Source: Promethearchaeota archaeon (GTDB lineage: Archaea; Asgardarchaeota; Lokiarchaeia; Sigynarchaeales; MK-D1). Taken from it: 5,207 bases of DNA. Made by a program: the position numbers and the translations under genes. The notes below the pieces were generated by a model that worked only from the letters and a program-made list of their open reading frames with translations, made no database searches and had not been told where the DNA came from. Location: positions 1 to 5,207 of the forward strand of contig JAEOUK010000695.1 of assembly GCA_016839385.1 (NCBI GenBank), written 5' to 3'. This document shows positions 1-5,207 of the stretch, piece by piece (within the stretch, counting starts at the first letter, position 1; each line of letters opens with the position of its first letter).

Positions 1-1
1 C

Positions 2-922
2 ATAGATGCCATTGGATTTTCTTGGGATCCAGATTATTCTATAGGAGATAATCTCCACGAAGGCTTGTTTATTGGAATGAACAAAAATTTTCCAATAGGG
101 TGGATAAAATATTCCCTTGATGGAACACTAAGTCATCAAATTCCCGGAAATATCACGATTCCTCTACCTTCGGATGGAGTTCATTCATTACAAATAGTGG
201 CTCAAGACAATACAGGGGAGATAATCCAGACGGAAACTCGGATTTTTTCAATAGATACAACAGCACCAGAAATTTCAGTAGATCTTCCTTTACATAATGC
301 GATATTTGGCAAGGAATCTCCTAATTTTACTCTAAGCATTATTGAAAACAATCCAGATATTCAATGGTACTCACTTGATGGAGGTATTACAACATATGGA
401 TTCACTGGAAATATAGGTAAAGTAGATCAAAGTGAATGGCAAAAATATGGCAATGGTACGGTGACAATCGAGTTCTATATAATGGATGGTGGGGGAAATG
501 AAGATTCAGCAGAGATAACTATAAGAAAAGACATAATTTCTCCAACTTTGAGTCTCATAACCCCCAGTGAAGATGATGAATTCACATCTCCACCGAATTT
601 TGAATTCACTGCGAGTGATCCGAATGGTATTGCTTTGATGTGGTATACATTAGATGATGGAATAACGAATACGACTATTACAACAAATGAAGGTCAAATT
701 AATGAAGCTATTTGGAATGCACTGCCAGAAGGACAGGTTACTCTTAAATTCTATGCAGAAGACACGCTGGGGACTATTGGGATTGTTGAAGTGAATATAA
801 TTAAAACGGTTCAGCCACCAGAGCGGAAAATTCCCGGATATAACTTATATGCTATGCTTTGGATAACTCTGTTGTCTCTTTTCTTTGTATATAACAGGAA
901 AAAGGGAGACCTAGGAAAATGA
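2..922 (+). CDS. C-terminal part of a membrane-anchored surface protein with LamG-like and Ig-like domains (5'-partial)
   Basis: The frame is open to the left edge with no stop, so this is the end of a longer gene. The TTG at 65 lies inside a conserved stretch and is not a credible start. Numbering the 306 visible residues from base 2: residues 1-10 are the end of a LamG/concanavalin-A-like domain (IDAIGFSWDP). Three Ig-like beta-sandwich domains follow at about 22-88 (core KYSLDG), 89-180 (WYSLDGGIT) and 181-270 (WYTLDDGIT, then LKFYAEDT). Next come IPGYN (277-281), a hydrophobic helix to about 297, and a basic tail NRKKGDLGK. The whole visible part aligns collinearly with residues 804-1108 of the next gene, so the two are paralogues. 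The protein is probably exported and anchored by its C-terminus with the domains outside. Whether the missing part carries a hydrolase like its neighbour cannot be seen. The role is unknown; binding of a surface ligand is an inference from the domain types. Confidence 0.85.
   Translation: MDAIGFSWDPDYSIGDNLHEGLFIGMNKNFPIGWIKYSLDGTLSHQIPGNITIPLPSDGVHSLQIVAQDNTGEIIQTETRIFSIDTTAPEISVDLPLHNAIFGKESPNFTLSIIENNPDIQWYSLDGGITTYGFTGNIGKVDQSEWQKYGNGTVTIEFYIMDGGGNEDSAEITIRKDIISPTLSLITPSEDDEFTSPPNFEFTASDPNGIALMWYTLDDGITNTTITTNEGQINEAIWNALPEGQVTLKFYAEDTLGTIGIVEVNIIKTVQPPERKIPGYNLYAMLWITLLSLFFVYNRKKGDLGK
904..908 (+). promoter_or_regulatory. Shine-Dalgarno-like GGGAG before the overlapping start
   Basis: GGGAG matches part of the archaeal Shine-Dalgarno consensus (GGAGGTGAT) and sits 10 bases before the ATG at 919, inside the last codons of the upstream gene. 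The start overlaps the upstream stop as ATGA (919-922), so terminating ribosomes could reinitiate here. No separate promoter is expected between the two genes. A closer AGGA at 913-916 is only 2 bases from the ATG and is less suitable. Confidence 0.5.
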
Positions 923-3900
923 GACTCAAATGGAAAACCTTCTGTATTGTTTTTATTTTTGTAGGAACGATACTCGCAGATTTTGTCACTAATTCAGTTC
1001 CTGGAGAATATTCTATCCCGGGTTCTTCCTACGATGACATTACAATATTAACTCCAGTGGATCAAACCTATTCAAAACCTATGTATGGTTTATATCCTGG
1101 GAGTAATAGTTTCGATAATGATGCTATAGGTTCAGAACCTGCCTGGTTTCAAAACATAAATAGTAGTGGTGGTACAGTACAAGTTATTGATTCATTAGAG
1201 GAGCATAAAACCGTGTTGGAGCTGCATGACACGAGTACAGAGAATGCTACACAGGTTATGAGAACACTATTATCACTTCCCGTGAATGGAACGATTGAAT
1301 ATTGGATGAGAACGGATGACGCATCTAAATTGTCAGGATTCAATTTGCATGGGGGCATTATCACTGCAGAACTAATTAAAATTAGAGTCTTTGAGTATAA
1401 ATTTCAATATTATAATGGATCCTCTTGGAAGAATATAACAGATGCTGAAAGCAATAAATGGCACCATGTGAGAATTGATTTTGAGTGCACTCCCGGCAAC
1501 TATAGTGGATTAGCTCAACATCAATGGAAAATTTTCGTTGATGGAGGACATCCTTTAGGCGTTTATGATTTTTTAAGCACAAAAGCATTTGCTAGTTTTG
1601 CTCGATGGAACACGGATTGGATCATTGGAAATTACAATTACAAATATTACCTTGATGCTATCGGATTCTCTTGGAACCATGGATATACTGAAATAGATAA
1701 CATGAATGAGGGATATTATTTGGAATTTCTTTGCCCTAACAATCTAACTTGGATGGGATATTCATTAGATGGCGACGATGTTGTTAGTATTTTAGGGAAT
1801 ATTACTATTCCGAATCCAGGAGATGGTGTTCACACGATTCGAGTGTACGGAAATGATTCCTTAGATAATACCTATTCGTCTGGATTAAGATTTTTCGAAA
1901 TTAATAATCCTTCCTTAGTTTGTCTTCCTGGAATGGGAGGTGGCAATGAAGATTTTGGAAATAACTATAAGGAAGATAAATATTTTGCAAAATATTATGG
2001 AATAGCCAACATTCATGGGATACCTTATTATCAGAATACTTCAGTTGAACCCGAATTTAGTGAAATTACCGCAAATAGTTCCATTCTGGAAATGGGAGCA
2101 GCAATAAAAGATTTTATACTAAGAAGACATCAGGAAGGCTATATAAAGAGTCGAATTGACCTAGTCGGAATTTCCCAAGGAAGTGTAGTGAGTCGGTCTA
2201 TTATAAAACAACATTATTACGATTTAAAGTGTCAAGGAATTGAAATCATTCATTTTGCGTCATTTGCAGGCCCGAATCATGGAAATTGGGCATTTACTAT
2301 AGGATATTGGAATAATGAAGCAAATGGAACTCTGCAAGTTAATGAAGCAAAATTTCAAATGGCGACAGTCAGTAATTTTATGCAAGATTTAAATTCTGGA
2401 GATGAGACTCCATTTGGAGTATATTATAATACATATGTGGGCTTTCTTACATTTTTTGGCGTACCTTTAGTCGACATTTGGTATCAAGCAATGGAGGAAA
2501 GAATAGATGATGGAATTGGGGGGCATTATAACGAAACATTGATTGAAGAAGTCACTGATTTAATAGGGTTAATGTTTGACGGTGCAGTCGACACCAAATC
2601 GACATATTTGGAGGGTGCTCTAAACAATCGTATATACGAAGGCGTAGGACATACGGGTTCCGTTAGAGTGTTTAAGGACATGATATGGGATTTTAAATCG
2701 TATCCAAAATCAGAACTTTATTGTTCGTATCCTCAAAATCAAACGTATTATGAACCATTGGAGGGATATTATGTGTCATCCAGCGGATTCGAAAGTGATT
2801 TGGATGGATATAGGCCGAGATGGTTTGAAGAAATTGGGAGGGACGGAGGAACGGTCAAAGTGAGAAACGAAATCGGTGGACATAAAAAAGTAGTAGATAT
2901 TTATGATACTTCTATCGGACTGAAAAATGCCCATGCAAGAAAAATCCTTGAAGAAAACCAATCCTATGGCACGATTGAGTATTGGATGAGGAGTAATGAT
3001 GCATCGAAACTATGTGGATTTCGGCTAGATGATGGATCAATTGCGAACGAAATGATTACTTTGCGTACCTATTATAATTTCCTGCAATATTATAATGGTA
3101 CTGGATGGAATACTATCCAGTTTGTACAAAACAATACGTGGTATCATATAAGAATCGATTTTGAGTGCACAGATGGCAACTACATGGGATTATCACAATA
3201 TAGATGGAGATTGTACGTAAACAGCAGCAGTTATGGAGATTTCCTACTCATTAATAATAGAGATTCTGCAAATAAAATTACGTGGTATAATGATTATCTA
3301 CATCTAATGTGGAATTATCACTACTATATTGATGCAATCGGCCTCTCTTGGGATCCCAAATACACTATTGGTGATAATCTTAATGAAGGATTATTTATTG
3401 GAATGAATTTGGATTTTCCAGAAAAGTGGATAAATTATTCCCTAGATTCTTCAGATGGGATTTCCATCTTAGGTAATACAACGATTCCTATGCCTTCAAA
3501 TGGCCCTCATTCGATCACTTTAATCGCTCAGAATATATGGGGGGAAACTATAGAATCTTCATTAAGATATTTTTCAGTTGATACGGAATATCCCATAATA
3601 GATGTGGAAATCCCAGATGAAAATATCCTATATGGAGTAAATCCTCCCTCTTTTGAGCTTACTATAACAGAACCGAATATAGATCTAAAATGGTATACAA
3701 TTAATGATAGTAGTATATTATACTATTTCACGGGAGAGTCTGGTACCATATCTCAGGGTGCATGGAATGAAGCAGGTAACGGCACCGTAATAATTCAATT
3801 TTATGCAAGTGATCTTGGAGGACATGAGTCAATTGTAGAAGTTACAGTGAGAAAAGATATTATTCCACCCACAATCACGGTATCTAGTCCTGATGATGAG

Positions 3901-4245
3901 GAAATATTTGAAGATCCACCTAATTTTATTTGTACAGCATCAGATCCAAACGGAGTTGCTTCCAAGTGGTATACTCTGGACAATGGAATCACAAATGTGA
4001 CTTTTTCAGGAAATGAGGGGCAAATAGATGCGGAACTTTGGAACACCCTACCTGATGGTACTGTTTTGATAAAGTTTTATGCGGAGGATTCGGTAGGCAA
4101 CATCGGATATGATAGCGTTCAAGTAATTAAACAAACTGAAAGTCAACCACGTATACATGGTTTCAATATAGCATTATTAATTACAGTTATCTGTGTAGCA
4201 TCAATTGTGTTCATTTTTAAATTCAAAGCGACAAATCACTCCTAA
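919..4245 (+). CDS. Secreted, membrane-anchored alpha/beta-hydrolase (lipase/thioesterase type) between LamG-Ig modules
   Basis: This is a complete 1108-aa surface protein. Domains in order: signal peptide 1-20 (basic n-region, core FCIVFIFVGTILA, cleavage plausible after Ala20); LamG-like 58-254; Ig-like 262-331; alpha/beta-hydrolase about 332-594; second LamG-like about 617-815; Ig-like about 823-892, 893-980 and 984-1072; transmembrane helix about 1084-1100 with a short basic tail. The hydrolase opens with a strand-loop LVCLPGMGGG that could supply the oxyanion hole. It has a nucleophile elbow GISQGS (Ser419), a GPNHG loop (451-455), FDGAVD (Asp554 the best acid, Asp558 an alternative) and GVGHTG (His578). 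Spacing and context around Asp and His resemble class 2 lipases such as Bacillus LipA, while the elbow also recalls palmitoyl-protein thioesterases, so ester or thioester cleavage is likely but the substrate is unknown. About 23 N-X-S/T sequons suggest heavy N-glycosylation. The ATG overlaps the upstream paralogue's stop, implying an operon with coupled translation. Confidence 0.85.
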   Translation: MRLKWKTFCIVFIFVGTILADFVTNSVPGEYSIPGSSYDDITILTPVDQTYSKPMYGLYPGSNSFDNDAIGSEPAWFQNINSSGGTVQVIDSLEEHKTVLELHDTSTENATQVMRTLLSLPVNGTIEYWMRTDDASKLSGFNLHGGIITAELIKIRVFEYKFQYYNGSSWKNITDAESNKWHHVRIDFECTPGNYSGLAQHQWKIFVDGGHPLGVYDFLSTKAFASFARWNTDWIIGNYNYKYYLDAIGFSWNHGYTEIDNMNEGYYLEFLCPNNLTWMGYSLDGDDVVSILGNITIPNPGDGVHTIRVYGNDSLDNTYSSGLRFFEINNPSLVCLPGMGGGNEDFGNNYKEDKYFAKYYGIANIHGIPYYQNTSVEPEFSEITANSSILEMGAAIKDFILRRHQEGYIKSRIDLVGISQGSVVSRSIIKQHYYDLKCQGIEIIHFASFAGPNHGNWAFTIGYWNNEANGTLQVNEAKFQMATVSNFMQDLNSGDETPFGVYYNTYVGFLTFFGVPLVDIWYQAMEERIDDGIGGHYNETLIEEVTDLIGLMFDGAVDTKSTYLEGALNNRIYEGVGHTGSVRVFKDMIWDFKSYPKSELYCSYPQNQTYYEPLEGYYVSSSGFESDLDGYRPRWFEEIGRDGGTVKVRNEIGGHKKVVDIYDTSIGLKNAHARKILEENQSYGTIEYWMRSNDASKLCGFRLDDGSIANEMITLRTYYNFLQYYNGTGWNTIQFVQNNTWYHIRIDFECTDGNYMGLSQYRWRLYVNSSSYGDFLLINNRDSANKITWYNDYLHLMWNYHYYIDAIGLSWDPKYTIGDNLNEGLFIGMNLDFPEKWINYSLDSSDGISILGNTTIPMPSNGPHSITLIAQNIWGETIESSLRYFSVDTEYPIIDVEIPDENILYGVNPPSFELTITEPNIDLKWYTINDSSILYYFTGESGTISQGAWNEAGNGTVIIQFYASDLGGHESIVEVTVRKDIIPPTITVSSPDDEEIFEDPPNFICTASDPNGVASKWYTLDNGITNVTFSGNEGQIDAELWNTLPDGTVLIKFYAEDSVGNIGYDSVQVIKQTESQPRIHGFNIALLITVICVASIVFIFKFKATNHS
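1090..1911 (+). repeat. Internal LamG-Ig module, copy 1 (coding repeat)
   Basis: Residues 58-331 of the hydrolase protein are repeated at 617-892 in the same order. Shared landmarks are GGTV, GTIEYWMR, DASKL.GF, QYYNG, RIDFECT.GNY.GL, W...V, YY.DAIG.SW, NEG, YSLD, SILGN.TIP and a closing F-x-(I/V)-(N/D). The copies differ widely at the DNA level, so this is an old duplication seen at protein level rather than a recent repeat. Confidence 0.8.
2767..3594 (+). repeat. Internal LamG-Ig module, copy 2 (coding repeat)
   Basis: This is the second copy of the module, following the hydrolase domain at residues 617-892. It is closer than copy 1 to the matching part of the upstream gene: both have IGDNL.EGLFIGMN, whereas copy 1 has the diverged NMNEGYYLEF. 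That suggests copy 2 keeps the ancestral arrangement next to the C-terminal Ig domains and copy 1 is the displaced or more diverged one. Confidence 0.8.
3328..4242 (+). repeat. C-terminal region paralogous to the gene at 2-922
   Basis: Residues 804-1108 align along their full length with the visible 306 residues of the upstream gene, from (I)DAIG.SWDP to the C-terminal anchor. The strongest blocks are IGDNL.EGLFIGMN, (V/I)RKDII.PT, FTASDPNG or CTASDPNG, WYTLD, and LKFYAED or IKFYAED. Frequent third-position differences and many substitutions point to an old tandem gene duplication, not an assembly duplicate. Confidence 0.85.
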
Positions 4246-4264
4246 ATTTAATTTTCTTTTTTCT
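4246..4264 (+). terminator. Probable T-tract terminator after the hydrolase gene
   Basis: Directly after the TAA at 4243-4245 comes a T-rich stretch with runs of four and six T. No stable hairpin precedes it, which fits archaeal intrinsic termination, where a U-rich tract alone can suffice. Further T runs lie downstream (4387-4393 and 4470-4476) and could act as back-up sites. Confidence 0.5.
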
Positions 4265-4658
4265 ATCTATTCGAAAAAAAAAATTTTAAGAGATAATAAC
4301 AGAGACGGTATTGTTTACAGTTTTGATCGTTCTCATAAATTCCTCTTGCTCACATTCATTTTTGAGTTCTATTACAAAAACTGACCTTTTTTTGTGTTAT
4401 TCCCAAAATCAGGGTTAATAGTGTAGATTTTAAATGCGAGATTTATCCGTATTCTTTAGAAACAGAACATTTTTTTCTAAAAAATGCATAATTCATGAGT
4501 TTTTCTTTCTGTTTGACCGAAAATTCATAAAGTATTTCCGAAATACATTTCATAATGATATGTTTGTTAGTTATAACGTCAAAAGAATGAAAGTCTTGGA
4601 GTTCTTCGTCGGAATAATGTATCCATAAGATAGTATAGAAATTTTTTACATCACAGTA
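4265..4658. other. AT-rich gap between convergent genes, no supported gene
   Basis: This stretch lies between the 3' ends of the hydrolase gene and the cold-shock gene. It contains an A10 run (4274-4283), several T runs and three perfect short inverted repeats: an 8-base arm pair with a 3-base loop at 4468-4486, a 7-base arm pair with a 1-base centre at 4532-4546 (GTATTTCCGAAATAC), and the palindrome GTTATAAC at 4570-4577. A 64-codon open frame at 4434-4628 has no ribosome binding site and encodes a Phe- and Lys-rich product of no recognisable type. No tRNA, CRISPR or transposon feature was seen. A small RNA is possible but unsupported. Confidence 0.5.
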
Positions 4659-4696
4659 TAAGAAATAAAAAGATAATAAAAAAATAATTAAAATTT
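4659..4696 (-). terminator. Probable U-rich terminator after the cold-shock gene
   Basis: Read on the - strand, the sequence 14 to 50 bases past the TAA stop is a long T-rich tract (TAATTATTTTTTATTATC, then TTTTTATTTCTT) with no hairpin before it. This is the usual look of an archaeal terminator and fits the end of this single-gene transcript. Confidence 0.5.
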
Positions 4697-4709
4697 GGTA
4701 TCGAACGTT

Positions 4710-4967
4710 TTAATAATAGCTTTTGTTATATCCGTTTCGTTGACGGGGTGCTGCTTCGGTAACCACTACATTTCGGGCTTCAAAACCCTTATCGGTTTCC
4801 TCTTTCTCAAATTTCACTTTATCGTTTTCGTTTAGTGTTGCAAACTCACCCTCATCAACAGTAATTGCTGAATGATGTACAAAAACGTCCTTGTCTCCCT
4901 CATCAGGAGTGATAAATCCAAAACCCTTTCGGGAATTAAACCACTTTACGGTTCCTGTTGTTGTCAT
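4710..4967 (-). CDS. Cold-shock domain protein (CspA family)
   Basis: This is an 85-aa single-domain cold-shock protein, a five-stranded OB-fold that binds single-stranded RNA or DNA and is thought to loosen RNA structure in the cytoplasm. It starts with the family signature [16 protein letters not shown] (5-20), which contains RNP1 (KGFGFI, 14-19). RNP2 follows as VFVHHSAI (28-35), then the usual [10 protein letters not shown] strand and a final GFEARNVVV strand. A tail of about 15 residues rich in Arg, Asn and Tyr ([13 protein letters not shown]) extends past the fold, so it is longer than the typical 65-70 aa. I chose the ATG at 4967. A GTG at 4976 is in frame, but its GTGA fits better as the Shine-Dalgarno element of the ATG, 5 bases away. 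The gene stands alone and is convergent with the hydrolase gene. Such proteins are patchy in archaea and often thought acquired from bacteria. The family call is firm; its inducing condition is unknown. Confidence 0.95.
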   Translation of the reverse strand: MTTTGTVKWFNSRKGFGFITPDEGDKDVFVHHSAITVDEGEFATLNENDKVKFEKEETDKGFEARNVVVTEAAPRQRNGYNKSYY

Positions 4968-5181
4968 AATATTCACTTGTATTTTTTATAGTTTGTTTAG
5001 TGTTAATGTTAAGTGAGAATCAAAAATCATACGTGGACTAATCGCCGTAGGGATGCAAATACTGCAATAAAGCGTAAAAAACTAGTTGGTATTCTATCAT
5101 TGGAAACTACTTGTATTAACAATTAACGTATTGGTGCTAAAGTAATAAAGTTTGGCAAAAAAAGGGGGATTAAAAACCCAC
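4968..5181. promoter_or_regulatory. Divergent intergenic region upstream of the cold-shock gene
   Basis: This region must hold the cold-shock gene's promoter and, if the right-edge start is real, one facing the other way. On the - strand TATAAAAAAT (4990-4981) is TATA-like, but it sits only about 14-23 bases before the ATG. That is closer than the 25 or so bases normally between a TATA box and the transcript start, so it is doubtful. GTTAATGTTAA (5002-5012) and TTAACAATTAAC (5116-5127) form an imperfect inverted pair about 105 bases apart. Nothing else definite is seen. Confidence 0.3.
4973..4976 (-). promoter_or_regulatory. Shine-Dalgarno-like GTGA deciding the csp start
   Basis: GTGA (within AAGTGAAT) matches the 3' part of the archaeal GGAGGTGAT consensus and lies 5 bases before the ATG at 4967. 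Reading this GTG as the start would add only Met-Asn-Ile before the conserved N-terminus, and no ribosome site is visible upstream of it. Confidence 0.5.
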
Positions 5182-5207
5182 ATGGCTAACGATCATGGTG
5201 TTTATCG
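5182..5207 (+). CDS. Possible start of a gene running off the right edge
   Basis: An ATG opens a frame reading MANDHGVYR that is still open at the window end. A G-rich tract (GGGGGAT, 5164-5170) lies 11 bases upstream and could act as a Shine-Dalgarno element, and the gene would be divergent from the cold-shock gene. Only eight full codons are visible. That is too few to identify a family or to exclude a chance frame. Confidence 0.3.

Noticed and set aside
65..922. A complete gene starting at the TTG at 65
   Set aside because: The frame stays open upstream to base 2, and those residues match the paralogue, so the TTG is an internal Leu codon.
1149..1588. Open frames on the - strand inside the hydrolase gene (1149-1364, 1382-1588)
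   Set aside because: They lie opposite a conserved domain-coding frame and their products resemble nothing; they are antisense shadows. The same applies to 2776-2961 and 3801-4046.
4386..4420. CCC/GGG inverted motif around 4403-4417 as a terminator hairpin
   Set aside because: Only three G:C pairs match and the flanking bases do not pair, so no stable stem forms.
4434..4628. 64-codon open frame in the convergent gap
   Set aside because: It has no ribosome binding site, is rich in Phe, Lys and Asn as expected from AT-rich sequence, has no recognisable motif, and lies between two gene ends.
4981..4990. TATAAAAAAT as the definite TATA box of the cold-shock gene
   Set aside because: It is too near the ATG: a start about 25 bases downstream would fall inside the coding region. 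It is kept only as a doubtful candidate.

Overview
The window reads as AT-rich archaeal DNA, most likely from an Asgard (Promethearchaeota, Loki-type) genome. This is an inference from three things. The extracellular Ig-like repeats have the cores 'YSLDG', 'WYTLD(D/N)GITN' and 'PDGTVxIKFYAED', a style I associate with Loki-type surface proteins. One C-terminus is an archaeal CTERM-like anchor (IPGYN, then a hydrophobic helix, then basic residues). Gene ends carry bare T-tracts rather than hairpin terminators. No rRNA or other phylogenetic marker is present, so the placement is tentative.

Left and centre (2-4245, + strand): two genes overlap by ATGA and form a tandem pair of paralogous surface proteins. 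The first runs in from beyond the left edge. Only the last few residues of a LamG-like domain, three Ig-like domains and a C-terminal anchor are visible. The second is complete at 1108 aa: signal peptide, LamG-like domain, Ig-like domain, alpha/beta-hydrolase (lipase/thioesterase type, predicted triad Ser419/Asp554/His578), second LamG-like domain, three Ig-like domains and a transmembrane anchor. The LamG-Ig module of about 275 aa occurs twice in this protein, once on each side of the hydrolase. The last 305 aa match the visible part of the upstream gene end to end. The likely picture is a co-translated pair of membrane-tethered exoenzymes or adhesins facing the outside of the cell.

Right (4246-5207): a 464-base AT-rich gap separates the big gene from a convergent cold-shock-domain gene on the - strand (4710-4967). 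Each gene is followed by a T-rich tract that probably ends transcription. The gap holds short perfect inverted repeats but no convincing gene. Upstream of the cold-shock gene lies a divergent intergenic region of about 215 bases. At the right edge a possible start codon (5182) with a G-rich Shine-Dalgarno-like tract may open another + strand gene.

The most interesting object is the hydrolase held between duplicated LamG-Ig modules, together with its tandem paralogue.
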